Part shown: in pieces, positions 27,091 to 35,905 of the stretch
Layout of the letters: each line of letters starts with the position of its first letter
How positions within the stretch are numbered: the first letter of the stretch is position 1
Origin: Lutibacter oceani
Lineage (GTDB): Bacteria > Bacteroidota > Bacteroidia > Flavobacteriales > Flavobacteriaceae
NCBI RefSeq assembly: GCF_003384935.1
Contig: NZ_QTTQ01000012.1
Location: 248,001-312,000, forward strand
Direction: 5' to 3'
DNA length: 64,000 nt
Notes under the pieces: generated by a model
What the model saw: only the letters and a program-made list of their open reading frames with translations
Told to the model about the DNA's origin: nothing
The model's database searches: none
Program-made: the position numbers and the translations under genes

Positions 27091-27127
27091 TAGGTAAACT
27101 TAAATAAACTATTAAAAAAATTTAAAT

Positions 27128-27433
27128 ATGAAGTTACTGATTATTACAGCAGTTAAGGTGTTTGAAAAAGAAGTAAAAATGATTCTAAAAAAATCAGACA
27201 TCAAAATATTTTCTTATACAGACATCAAAGGTTTTAGAGATTCAACAGAAGAATCTGTAGAAAGTAATTGGTTCGCATCTGAAATGAATGAAAGTCAATC
27301 GATAATGTTTTATTCCTTTGCAGATAAAGAAAAAACAGATGTATTATTTAATTATGTTAATGAATTTAATACAACACAAAAAACACTATCAAAAATTCAC
27401 GTAGTAATTTTAAACGTAGAAAAATCAAATTAA
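27128..27433 (+). CDS. small PII-like / ferredoxin-fold protein of the efflux locus
   Basis: A 101-residue soluble protein: KLLIITAVKVFEKEVKMILKK, then IKIFSYTDIKGF and, at the end, LSKIHVVILNVEKSN. The strand-helix-strand pattern and its position after an RND pump gene resemble the small PII-like proteins that accompany some efflux systems. No T-loop or nucleotide motif can be named, so the fold call is inference. It starts 127 bp after the pump gene, past the inverted repeat, and is followed by a DUF2892 gene 6 bp later. Confidence 0.6.
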   Translation: MKLLIITAVKVFEKEVKMILKKSDIKIFSYTDIKGFRDSTEESVESNWFASEMNESQSIMFYSFADKEKTDVLFNYVNEFNTTQKTLSKIHVVILNVEKSN

Positions 27434-27439
27434 AAAAAT

Positions 27440-27625
27440 ATGAAAACTAGAATTATACACATTGTTGCAGGAGCTTTTATTTTAATTAGCTTAATTCTTG
27501 CCGTAAAAGTAAATATCAACTGGTTATGGTTTACAGCATTTGTTGGTGCCAATTTATTTCAATCCGGTATAACAAAATGGTGCCTAATGGGTGTTATTTT
27601 AGAAAAATTTGGCATAAAAGATTAA
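27440..27625 (+). CDS. DUF2892 small membrane protein
   Basis: A 61-residue protein with two transmembrane helices (IIHIVAGAFILISLILAV and LWFTAFVGANLFQSGIT) and the family segment GANLFQSGITKWCLM. The same module is the membrane part of E. coli YgaP, where it is joined to a rhodanese domain. The single Cys near residue 48 is conserved in the family. It is often found beside efflux or sulfur-handling genes. It is the last gene of the efflux run. Confidence 0.82.
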   Translation: MKTRIIHIVAGAFILISLILAVKVNINWLWFTAFVGANLFQSGITKWCLMGVILEKFGIKD

Positions 27626-27643
27626 TATGATTTTGTAATTTTG
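27608..27643 (+). promoter_or_regulatory. promoter: -33 (TTTG) and -7 (TAATTTTG) upstream of the small exported protein
   Basis: TTTG at 27608-27611 and TAATTTTG at 27636-27643 are 24 nt apart. The ATT codon at 27663 lies 19 nt downstream, the same distance seen at other genes in this window, while the first GTG in frame (27729) is 85 nt away. Confidence 0.5.
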
Positions 27644-27662
27644 TGTTTAATACATTTTTTTT

Positions 27663-27986
27663 ATTAAACAATCTATTAAACATATAATTTCAATTGTACT
27701 TGTTACAACGTTACTGCTCCCTTTTGCAGTGCAATTTGTACACTCTTTTGAAACTCACGAACAATCAGTTTGTAATGCTCAAAATAAAACTCATTTTGAT
27801 ACGCATAAAATTGATTGTTCTGTATTTCATTTTAAAATAAATACAAATGCAATTGATTTTAAATTAAAATTAACTTTTTTTAAAAAAGCGTTTCATTTAG
27901 AAAAAGTTTATTTCAGCAAAAAGCAATTTAAGGCTGTAAATCTTAATTTTAAATCCTCAAGAGCACCTCCATTTTTATTGACTTAA
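27663..27986 (+). CDS. small exported His/Cys protein preceding TonB receptor; probable ATT start
   Basis: The frame opens after a stop at 27648-27650 and contains no ATG, GTG or TTG before a GTG at 27729. Read from ATT at 27663 it gives a clear signal peptide (KQSIKHIISIVLVTTLLLPF), whereas a GTG start would remove it. The mature part has a metal-type pattern: HSFETHEQSVCNAQ, THFDTHKIDCSVFHF, and a conserved SSRAPPFLL end. It would be about 107 residues and exported. It sits 39 bp before a His-rich TonB receptor, so a role in zinc or another transition metal is plausible. Other readings are a GTG start with no export, or a recently damaged start codon. Confidence 0.6.
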   Translation: MKQSIKHIISIVLVTTLLLPFAVQFVHSFETHEQSVCNAQNKTHFDTHKIDCSVFHFKINTNAIDFKLKLTFFKKAFHLEKVYFSKKQFKAVNLNFKSSRAPPFLLT

Positions 27987-28025
27987 GAACTAAAAAACAA
28001 CTAGTTATCAATAAAAATATTTTAT

Positions 28026-30287
28026 ATGAAAGTATATATTTCAATCCTTTTAATAGGATTAACAATTGTTGCACATGCGCAACGTTCAGTTTCGGGTACC
28101 ATAACCAACTCCCAAAACGAGCCACTTTTTGGTGTTGACGTTTTTATAGAAGAATTGCACAAAGGCACATCTACTAATGAAAATGGCTATTACGAACTAA
28201 ATAATTTACCAAATAATTCAATTAAATTAACTGTAGCATTTATTGGGTTTGAAACTCAAATAAAAACCCTAAACCTTCAACAAAACGAAACAGTCTTAAA
28301 TTTTATATTGCAAGAAGCTGTATTTAAAATGGATGAAATAATTGTTTCAACAGCATTTAATAAATTACAATCTGAAAATGTAATGAAGGTTGAGCGGGCA
28401 ACTGCACAACAGTTAAAAAATAAAGGAGCAGCAACATTAATAGAAGGTTTAAGCTCAATTGCAGGAGTTTCACAGGTTTCAACTGGAATTGGAATTGGTA
28501 AACCTGTAATTAGAGGTTTAAGAGGAAACAGAGTTTTGGTTTACACACAAGGAATAAGACTCGAAAATCAACAATTTGGAGATGAACATGGGTTAGGTAT
28601 TGACGAATCAAGTATTGAAAGTGTTGAAGTAATTAAAGGTCCCGCATCCCTTTTGTATGGATCTGATGCTTTAGGTGGAGTTCTCTATTTTAATCCTACA
28701 AAATTTGCAGAAGCCAACTCCTTTAATTTAAATATTAACCAATCCTATTATGCAAATACACAAGGTAGTAATACCTCTTTTGGAGTTAAACAAACTAACG
28801 ATTCTTGGAAATTTTTAGTAAATGGAGCTCGCAATCAACATAGTGATTATAAAACAGGTGACAATGAAAGAGTTACTAATACACGTTTTAATGAAACTAT
28901 TTTTAATACTGCAATTGGACACTCAAATAGTTTCATTTCCAGCACATTACGATTTAATTTCAACAATACTAAAGTTGGTATCCCTGAAGAAATTGGAATT
29001 CAAAATACACATAAAACTCCACTATATCCATATCAAGATTTAACAAACAAAATGGTGAGTTTTAATAATATTTTCTTTTTACCAACTTCTAAAATCACCT
29101 CAACTTTCGGGTATACTTTTAATAATAGAAAAGAGTTTGAATTACATCATGAAGAAGGTGAAGTACACGCAGAGGAAGAAGTACATCCTGAAGAAGAACT
29201 AGTTGCTTCTTTAAATTTAGACTTAAAAACATTTAGCTATGATGTGAAATGGAATTTACCAAAATCAGAAAAAGTTGAAACTATTATTGGTATTCAAGGT
29301 TTAAATCAAAAAAATAAAAATTTTGGTGAAGAAATATTAATTCCAAATGCCACAACAAATGATTTTGGGGCATTTTTAACTAGTTCTTTCGATTGGAAAC
29401 AACATAGCCTTCAAGGTGGAATTCGCTTTGACACAAGAGCTATTTCTTCAGAAAAACATATTGTTTTACACGAAGATGAAGCACATGTTTTTGAAGCTAT
29501 AGATAATTCCTTTGAAAATTTTTCAGCATCACTGGGCTATAAAACTACTCTTTTTAAGAAAATTACAAGTAGGTTTAATTTTGCCTCAGGATTTAAAGCT
29601 CCAAATTTAGCTGAATTAACATCAAATGGTATACATCACGGATCGAATAGATTTGAAATTGGAAATAGTGCTTTAAAAAATGAAAAAAACTTTCAATCGG
29701 ATATTGCACTGGAATACTACAGTAAACATTTTGAAATTTTTGCCAATGGTTTTTACAATCATATAAATAATTACATTTTTATAAATCCTACAGGTGAATT
29801 TGAAGATGAATATGCAATTTACAAGTATACACAAGAAAATGCCAACTTATATGGAGGTGAATTTGGTTTTCATTTACATCCTCACCCATTAGATTGGTTA
29901 CATTTACAAAGTAGTTTCGACTTTATAATTGGTAAGCAAAATAACGGAAATTATCTGCCTCTTATTCCAGCTCACAAACTAACAAATACATTAAGAGCCG
30001 AATACGATATAAATAATTGGCTAAAAAATGGATTTACTTTAATAACCGTTGAAAGTAATTTTAAACAAAAAAATATTAGTGAATTTGAAACAGCTACTAA
30101 TAATTATAATTTAGTAAATATTGGTACAGGTGGAAAAATAAACATTTCAAAAATGTCTTTTAATATTAATTTAAATATTAATAATTTATTTAACACCTCT
30201 TATTTTTCACATTTATCACGTTTAAAAACAAATGGAATTCCAAATATTGGAAGGAATTTTATAACAAGTATCAAATTTGAAATCTAA
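28026..30287 (+). CDS. TonB-dependent receptor, His-rich (ZnuD-like), candidate metal receptor
   Basis: A 753-residue outer-membrane receptor. Signal peptide (1-19), then a carboxypeptidase-like regulatory domain (about 20-95, SVSGTITNSQNEPLFGVDVF), a plug (about 100-220, with GKPVIRGLRGNRVLVYTQG and ESVEVIKGPASLLYGSDALG) and a 22-strand barrel. Two loop regions are rich in His, Glu and Asp: about residues 372-393 (LHHEEGEVHAEEEVHPEEE) and 477-491 (HIVLHEDEAHVFEA). Such loops are a feature of the zinc receptor ZnuD, so zinc import is the leading inference; copper or nickel remain possible. It likely shares a transcript with the small His/Cys protein. Confidence 0.9.
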   Translation: MKVYISILLIGLTIVAHAQRSVSGTITNSQNEPLFGVDVFIEELHKGTSTNENGYYELNNLPNNSIKLTVAFIGFETQIKTLNLQQNETVLNFILQEAVFKMDEIIVSTAFNKLQSENVMKVERATAQQLKNKGAATLIEGLSSIAGVSQVSTGIGIGKPVIRGLRGNRVLVYTQGIRLENQQFGDEHGLGIDESSIESVEVIKGPASLLYGSDALGGVLYFNPTKFAEANSFNLNINQSYYANTQGSNTSFGVKQTNDSWKFLVNGARNQHSDYKTGDNERVTNTRFNETIFNTAIGHSNSFISSTLRFNFNNTKVGIPEEIGIQNTHKTPLYPYQDLTNKMVSFNNIFFLPTSKITSTFGYTFNNRKEFELHHEEGEVHAEEEVHPEEELVASLNLDLKTFSYDVKWNLPKSEKVETIIGIQGLNQKNKNFGEEILIPNATTNDFGAFLTSSFDWKQHSLQGGIRFDTRAISSEKHIVLHEDEAHVFEAIDNSFENFSASLGYKTTLFKKITSRFNFASGFKAPNLAELTSNGIHHGSNRFEIGNSALKNEKNFQSDIALEYYSKHFEIFANGFYNHINNYIFINPTGEFEDEYAIYKYTQENANLYGGEFGFHLHPHPLDWLHLQSSFDFIIGKQNNGNYLPLIPAHKLTNTLRAEYDINNWLKNGFTLITVESNFKQKNISEFETATNNYNLVNIGTGGKINISKMSFNINLNINNLFNTSYFSHLSRLKTNGIPNIGRNFITSIKFEI

Positions 30288-30310
30288 TTTTAAAAAATAA
30301 GAATCAAAGA

Positions 30311-30342
30311 AAAGCCTAAGAAAAATTCTTAGGCTTTTTTTT
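30311..30342. terminator. bidirectional terminator between TonB receptor and biotin carboxyltransferase genes
   Basis: A hairpin with arms AAGCCTAAGAA / TTCTTAGGCTT, a T run on the plus side and a T-rich stretch on the minus side, between convergent genes. Confidence 0.85.
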
Positions 30343-30358
30343 AGATAATTTAAAAGTT

Positions 30359-32248
30359 TTATTCTATTGAAAACAAAACATCTCCTTTAGCAACAGTATC
30401 TCCAGAATCAAATTTAATACCTGAAATTACACCATCTTTATTTGCTTCAAAATTGTTCATCATTTTCATTGCTTCTAAAACAACTACAATTTCCCCAGCT
30501 TTTACTTCATCGCCATTCTTTTTCTTAAAATCTACAATCATACCAGGTATTGGTGCTGTACAAGCTCCTTCGGTAACCACTTCTTTTGCTGCTTTCTTTT
30601 TCCATACAGATCTTGTAGTAGCTTTTGTATTTGGAATAGACACCATAAATGATTCTCCATCTACAAACACTTCCATTTCATGCATTTCGCCATTAGTACT
30701 AGTACCGGCCTTCAATTCGCCTGCTAAAGCTTTGGTAATTAAATTATTTTCTTTCTCAACATCTTCTAGGGTTTTAGCTTTCATATCATCAGGCATTTCT
30801 TCTAAACCATATTTTATTTTTAAGAATTTTTTTCCAGTAACAGGATATAATGCCAATAGTACTTCATCATCAATATCTTTTGCTAAACCTTTTGAACCTT
30901 TTTTAACGGCATCCATTTCTGGTTCTAAAACACTTCCTGGTCTAACCTCAATATGTTGTTCACCTCTAGGATAATCTTTTAGAGCTTTCTTTCTAAGTTC
31001 TGGATTAATAGGCAACGTAGTTTTACCATATAAACCATAACATAAATCTTTTACTTCTTCTGTAATTCTTGAGTATTCACCTTCATAAGAATCAAACAAT
31101 ACATTATTAACAGTTTGAACTCCAACTATTTGACTTGTAGGTGTTACCAATGGAATTTGACCTAAATCTTTTCTAACTTTAGGCAACATTCTAAATACAT
31201 CATCTAATCTATCTAAAGATTCCATTGCTTTTAATTGATTTACTAAATTTGATAACATACCTCCTGGCGTTTGGTGTAAAATAACATCAGTATCAATTAT
31301 AGCATATTTCGGACTATTATCTAAATGCTTATATTTTGGTATTACTTTTTCCATTTGAGCACTAATTGCAGATAATTTTTTAATATCTAAACCAGTATCT
31401 CTATTTGTACCTAATAATGAAATTACCAATGGCTCAATTGCTGCATGTGAAGTTCTATATGCATACGGAGACATACAAGTATCAACAATATCAACACCTG
31501 CTTCAATAGCTTTTAAAATTGCTAAATCACCCATTCCAGAGGTAAAGTGTGTATGCAAGTTTAAAGGAATATCTGTAATTTTCTTTAGTTCAACTACTAA
31601 GTTATAAATATCATAAGGAGCAATTAAACCTGCCATATCTTTAATACAGATAGAATCAACACCAAATTGCACTAATTCTTTAGCTTTATTTAAGTAATAA
31701 TCAATATTATAAACTTCACCACCTAACCTTGGTTCGGTTAATGTATAACAAATTGTACCTTGAAAATGTTTTCCATTGTGTTTCACAACTTTTGCTGCTG
31801 TTTCAAAGTTCCTATAATCGTTTAACGCATCAAAACACCTAAAAATATCCATACCATTATCGCAAGCACGTTGCACAAAATTTTCAACAACATCATCGGC
31901 GTAATTTCTGTAGCCAACTATATTTTGACCTCTTAACAACATAAAAAAAGGTGTTTTAGGCATATATTTTTTAAGTGTTCTTAAACGTTCCCATGGATCT
32001 TCGCCTAAATATCTATGCATAGTATCAAAAGTAGCTCCTCCCCAAGTTTCAACAGCATGAAAGCCTACTTCATCCATTTGTTCAGCAAAAGGTATCATAT
32101 CTTCAGTTCTACCCCTGGTTGCAAACAAGGATTGATGTCCATCACGAAAACTTAAATCCTGTATTTTTATCGGGTTTTCAGCTTTTGGCCTATCTGCACT
32201 ATAATCCATTTTAGTCATTAGTAATGCCCCATGTTTATCGTATATCAT
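30359..32248 (-). CDS. 5S-type carboxyltransferase fused to a biotin carrier domain (OadA / pyruvate carboxylase B family)
   Basis: A 629-residue protein. The HMGL-like carboxyltransferase barrel spans about 28-300 (QDLSFRDGHQS, LLRGQNIVGYRNY, the carbamylated-Lys motif CIKDMAG with Lys203, and LHTHFTSGMG), followed by a conserved carboxylase region to about 480. The C-terminal biotinyl domain (about 560-629) has Lys595 in EAMKMM. It moves a carboxyl group between biotin and pyruvate/oxaloacetate. There is no OadB-type membrane pump and no biotin carboxylase nearby. Beside a 12S-type subunit it looks like transcarboxylase 5S joined to 1.3S; a sodium-pump decarboxylase or a pyruvate carboxylase subunit is the alternative. 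Confidence 0.88.
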   Translation of the reverse strand: MIYDKHGALLMTKMDYSADRPKAENPIKIQDLSFRDGHQSLFATRGRTEDMIPFAEQMDEVGFHAVETWGGATFDTMHRYLGEDPWERLRTLKKYMPKTPFFMLLRGQNIVGYRNYADDVVENFVQRACDNGMDIFRCFDALNDYRNFETAAKVVKHNGKHFQGTICYTLTEPRLGGEVYNIDYYLNKAKELVQFGVDSICIKDMAGLIAPYDIYNLVVELKKITDIPLNLHTHFTSGMGDLAILKAIEAGVDIVDTCMSPYAYRTSHAAIEPLVISLLGTNRDTGLDIKKLSAISAQMEKVIPKYKHLDNSPKYAIIDTDVILHQTPGGMLSNLVNQLKAMESLDRLDDVFRMLPKVRKDLGQIPLVTPTSQIVGVQTVNNVLFDSYEGEYSRITEEVKDLCYGLYGKTTLPINPELRKKALKDYPRGEQHIEVRPGSVLEPEMDAVKKGSKGLAKDIDDEVLLALYPVTGKKFLKIKYGLEEMPDDMKAKTLEDVEKENNLITKALAGELKAGTSTNGEMHEMEVFVDGESFMVSIPNTKATTRSVWKKKAAKEVVTEGACTAPIPGMIVDFKKKNGDEVKAGEIVVVLEAMKMMNNFEANKDGVISGIKFDSGDTVAKGDVLFSIE

Positions 32249-32265
32249 TGTTTCGTGATTTTAAA

Positions 32266-32451
32266 TTAATTTATTCTAGCTCCTATTGTTCTTCCTTTGC
32301 TAAATAGTAAACCTCTGTCATTCATTCTTCTTACCAATCCTATTTTACTCCAGCCATAACGTGGTACAATTTTGTCCTTGTTTTCTTCCATTTGAACATA
32401 AACTGTTGCAGCTATTACTGCTGCTCTTTTCTTTTTTTCAAGTAATGTCAT
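32266..32451 (-). CDS. small protein of the carboxyltransferase cluster (61 aa)
   Basis: A 61-residue basic protein lying between the two carboxyltransferase genes, 8 bp after the first and 17 bp before the second. It has one helix (KKKRAAVIAATVYVQMEEN) and a basic tail with YGWSKIGLVRRMND. It lacks a membrane anchor of the OadG type, though the alanine-rich AAVIAA helix recalls the small subunits of sodium-pump decarboxylases. I do not recognise the family with confidence. Its place in the operon suggests a structural or assembly role for the complex. Confidence 0.65.
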   Translation of the reverse strand: MTLLEKKKRAAVIAATVYVQMEENKDKIVPRYGWSKIGLVRRMNDRGLLFSKGRTIGARIN

Positions 32452-32459
32452 AATATTAT

Positions 32460-34016
32460 TTATTGAGGGATGTTTCCGTGTTTTTTTGCTGGTACTAACT
32501 CTACTTTAGAACTTAAAGCATCTAAAGCCATTACTAATCTTTCTCTTGTTTCACTAGGTAAAATTACCTCATCAATATATCCTCTTTCTGCAGCCAAATA
32601 AGGCACACCAAAAGCAGTTTCATATTCTTCAATTTTTTCTTGCGATTTAGCTGCTTTATCTTCTGCTTGCGCAATTTCTTTTTTATATTTTGAAATTACT
32701 TCTACAGCTCCTTTAGCTCCCATTACAGCAATTTCAGCTGTTGGCCAAGCAAAAACCATGTCAGCACCTAAATGTTTTGAACTCATTGCAACGTATGCTC
32801 CACCATAATCTTTTCTTACAACAACTGTAAATTTTGGAACAGTTGCTTCTGCATAACTCCATAATAATTTAGCTCCGTGTCTAATAATTCCACTCCATTC
32901 TTGTTGAACTCCGGGTAAATATCCTGGCACATCTACAAAAGTTACAATTGGAATATTAAATGCATCACAGGTTCTAATAAATCTACTTATTTTATCAGAA
33001 GCATCTATATCTAAACAACCTGCTAAAATCATAGGTTGATTTGCAATAATACCAACAGAACGATTATTTAATCTTCCAAAACCAACAATGCAGTTTTCAG
33101 CAAAATGCTCATGCACTTCGTAAAAATGACCAGCATCCAGTACTTCTTCAATAATATTTTTCATATTATAAGGTACTTTTGAATCATCTGGAATAATAGT
33201 ATCTAAAACATCACAAGATCTTTTTGGATCATCACCCATTTCTAATACTGGAGTCAATTCCATATTATTATTTGGTAAATAATCCAGTAACTCTCTAATT
33301 TGCTCAATACAATCACTATCATCTTCACAGGCGAAATGTGCATTTCCACTTTTTGAATTATGAACCATTGCTCCACCTAATTCTTCAAATGTAGTTTCTT
33401 CTCCTGTAACTGTTTTTATAACATACGGACTTGTAATAAACATATTACTTGTTTTTTTCACCATAAAAATAAAATCGGTCATTGCAGGTGAATAAACAGC
33501 TCCACCAGCACAAGGTCCCATAATTGCAGAAATTTGAGGAATCACACCAGAAGCCCTTGAATTTCTAAAGAAAACATCACCATACCCTTTTAATGCATCA
33601 ACACCTTCCTCAACTCTTGCTCCTCCTGAATCATTTAATCCAACTACCGGTGCTCCGGCTTTCATAGCTAAATCCATAATCTTACAAATTTTTGTAGCGT
33701 GCATTTCTCCTAAAGCACCTCCACCCGATGTAAAATCTTGAGAAAAAGCAAAAACGGTTCTTCCGTTAATTAATCCGTGTCCCACAATAACACCATCTGA
33801 AGCTATTTCAACTTGTTCCATTCCAAAATTTACTGACCGATGTTTAATCAATGAATCTATTTCATAAAAACTTCCTTCATCAAACAATAAATTAATGCGT
33901 TCTCGAGCTGTCAATTTGCCCTTGGAATGTTGTTTTTCAATTCTCTGTTCACCACCCATTTGAGAAGCTTTTTCTCTTCGAGTAATTAAGTAGTTTAATT
34001 TATCAGCAACTTTCAT
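32460..34016 (-). CDS. acyl-CoA carboxyltransferase beta subunit (MmdA / PccB / transcarboxylase 12S type)
   Basis: A 518-residue crotonase-fold carboxyltransferase. It starts with KLNYLITRREKASQMGGEQR and has the oxyanion and acyl-CoA motifs: FSQDFTSGGGALGEMHA, GLNDSGGARVEEGVDAL, MGPCAGGAVYSPAMTDF, and, in the C-terminal half, VDVPGYLPGVQQEWSGIIRHGAKLL, which is longer here than I can quote in full. These bind methylmalonyl/propionyl-CoA and biotin. With the next two genes it would form a biotin-dependent complex acting on methylmalonyl-CoA or propionyl-CoA. It is the first gene of the operon and has a long AT-rich leader region. Confidence 0.92.
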   Translation of the reverse strand: MKVADKLNYLITRREKASQMGGEQRIEKQHSKGKLTARERINLLFDEGSFYEIDSLIKHRSVNFGMEQVEIASDGVIVGHGLINGRTVFAFSQDFTSGGGALGEMHATKICKIMDLAMKAGAPVVGLNDSGGARVEEGVDALKGYGDVFFRNSRASGVIPQISAIMGPCAGGAVYSPAMTDFIFMVKKTSNMFITSPYVIKTVTGEETTFEELGGAMVHNSKSGNAHFACEDDSDCIEQIRELLDYLPNNNMELTPVLEMGDDPKRSCDVLDTIIPDDSKVPYNMKNIIEEVLDAGHFYEVHEHFAENCIVGFGRLNNRSVGIIANQPMILAGCLDIDASDKISRFIRTCDAFNIPIVTFVDVPGYLPGVQQEWSGIIRHGAKLLWSYAEATVPKFTVVVRKDYGGAYVAMSSKHLGADMVFAWPTAEIAVMGAKGAVEVISKYKKEIAQAEDKAAKSQEKIEEYETAFGVPYLAAERGYIDEVILPSETRERLVMALDALSSKVELVPAKKHGNIPQ

Positions 34017-34630
34017 TTTATATATTTAGTTTTTCTAATTTTTTAGGCTTTTTTTAGGCCTTTTTTCCTAAATAAAGATAAAGATAGTAATCCATAAAAA
34101 CACTTGTTTTAAGTGTAAAAAAAATTAAAAAATTCTATTTTAATTATTTTTAACACATAAATTTATTAACTATTTGACAATAAATAATTATTTATTCTTC
34201 TTTTATTTAGTTTATTCGTATTTTTATTAACATTATATTGTTTTATTAATAAAAATACAACTTCTGTAACAAATGTATTTTTACGTTTTTTAGAAACTCT
34301 CAAAAAAAAGAAAAAAAGAAAATTTAACAACCAAAAAAATGCTATTTAAAACGATTTCGAAATGCCAAATAAAAAAGGTAAAAAAATATTTTATTTAAAA
34401 TTTATTTTTCGCTAAATATGAATATTTTAAGTAAAAAATTAGGTCCAAAAATGAGTTTTAACAAAAAAAACACCTAAAAAATTCTTAAAATGAAAAAAAA
34501 GTAGCAATTTTTAAAGTTTAATTTTCTAGAATCATTCTAAATTTCTACTTCACAAAATAATCTATCACTTTTGCATTCGTTTATTTTGCTTTTATACCTA
34601 AATTAGCTCGATTAAAATTAAAACCACCCT
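34017..34630. other. 614-bp AT-rich intergenic region between divergent genes
   Basis: The only gene-free stretch over 300 bp. It has no convincing reading frame. I see a short hairpin (ACACTT-N5-AAGTGT, 34100-34116) and one good minus-strand promoter match at 34270-34304. No consensus -7 element precedes the permease on the plus strand; the closest is an imperfect CACTTTTG around 34567. The poly-A/T composition makes chance matches likely. Confidence 0.6.
34270..34304 (-). promoter_or_regulatory. candidate promoter for the carboxyltransferase operon
   Basis: On the minus strand TTTG (34301-34304), 23 nt, then TACATTTG (34270-34277). It would give a leader of about 250 nt before the start at 34016, much longer than elsewhere in the window, so it is less certain. 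Confidence 0.35.
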
Positions 34631-35851
34631 ATGAAACCTTCTCAAAACCAAACTTTGACAAGCACATCTAATCCAACCAAAAGAATTATTATTGGAATCC
34701 AATTTTTATTTGTTGCATTTGGTGCAACTGTGTTAGTACCTCTGCTAATTGATGTAGATCCGGCAGTAGCTTTATTTACCGCTGGAGTTGGAACACTCAT
34801 TTTTCACTTTATAACAAAAGGCAAAGTTCCTGTATTTTTAGGAAGTAGCTTTGCTTTTATTGCTCCAATTATTGCAGCTACAAAACTATACGGATACCCT
34901 GGTACACTTGGAGGAATTATTGCAGTAGGTATCGTTTATTCTATTGTGTCTGCAATTATAAAATTATGGGGATTAAAAGTTATTGAAAAAATATTTCCAG
35001 CAGTAGTTATAGGTCCAGTTATAATGATAATTGGTTTGTCTTTAGCGACAGCAGCAGTTGATATGGCAAAAACGAACTGGCCAATTGCTTTGGCTGCTTT
35101 AGCTACAGCAATAATTATTGTAACTTTTACAAAAGGAATGATAAAACTAATACCTATTTTTATAGGAATTATTGTAGGTTATACCATCTCAATTATAGCC
35201 GGAATAGTTGATTTTTCAGTGGTAAATGATGCTGCATGGTTTGCTTTACCAAAATTTATAACTCCAGAATTTAACTGGGGAGCTATTTTATATATGATTC
35301 CTGTGGCAATTGCACCAATTATTGAACACATTGGAGATATGTACGCCATTGGTGGTGTAGCTGACAAAAAATTTGTAAAAGATCCTGGATTACATAAAAC
35401 TTTACTAGGAGATGGTATTGCTACAGCATTTGCTGGTTTTTTTGGAGGTCCACCAAACACTACCTATTCTGAAGTTACAGGAGCTATTGCATTAACAAAA
35501 ATTACAGATCCAAGAGTATTGCGTATTGCAGCAGTTACAGCAATAGTTTTTTCACTTGTTGGAAAAATAAGTGCTATTTTAAAAACAATTCCTCAAGCAG
35601 TTTTAGGAGGTATTATGCTATTACTTTTTGGAATGATTGCAAGTATTGGAATTAAAACATTAATTGATGCTAAAACCGATTTTTCCATTACAAGAAACCA
35701 GGTAATAATATCAGTTATTTTAACTGTTGGAATTGGTGGAGCTCAATTAGGTTTTGGAAACTTTTCTTTGGCAGGCATTGGTTTAGCCTCGGTTGTTGGA
35801 GTAATTTTAAATTTAGTACTCCCAAAATCAAAAGAATCGATTAAAAATTAA
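34631..35851 (+). CDS. NCS2 family uracil/xanthine permease
   Basis: A 406-residue inner-membrane transporter with 14 helices of the UraA type, importing a nucleobase with protons. Visible hallmarks are IIIGIQFLFVAFGATVLVPL near the start, the helix-3 strand region FLGSSFAFIAPI, the helix-8 motif PVAIAPIIEHIGD with the conserved Glu, and GGPPNTTYSEVTGAIALTK in the helix-10 region. These fit uracil permeases better than xanthine ones, but I leave the substrate open. It is a single-gene unit ended by a convergent methyltransferase gene. Confidence 0.92.
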   Translation: MKPSQNQTLTSTSNPTKRIIIGIQFLFVAFGATVLVPLLIDVDPAVALFTAGVGTLIFHFITKGKVPVFLGSSFAFIAPIIAATKLYGYPGTLGGIIAVGIVYSIVSAIIKLWGLKVIEKIFPAVVIGPVIMIIGLSLATAAVDMAKTNWPIALAALATAIIIVTFTKGMIKLIPIFIGIIVGYTISIIAGIVDFSVVNDAAWFALPKFITPEFNWGAILYMIPVAIAPIIEHIGDMYAIGGVADKKFVKDPGLHKTLLGDGIATAFAGFFGGPPNTTYSEVTGAIALTKITDPRVLRIAAVTAIVFSLVGKISAILKTIPQAVLGGIMLLLFGMIASIGIKTLIDAKTDFSITRNQVIISVILTVGIGGAQLGFGNFSLAGIGLASVVGVILNLVLPKSKESIKN

Positions 35852-35905
35852 ATCTAAAGTTTCAATTTAAGTTTTTTTTTTAGAAAAATTTAAAGAACCA
35901 TTTTA

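Noticed and set aside
30453-30974. 173-residue plus-strand reading frame
   Set aside because: It is the antisense of the biotin carboxyltransferase gene, with composition typical of a shadow frame.
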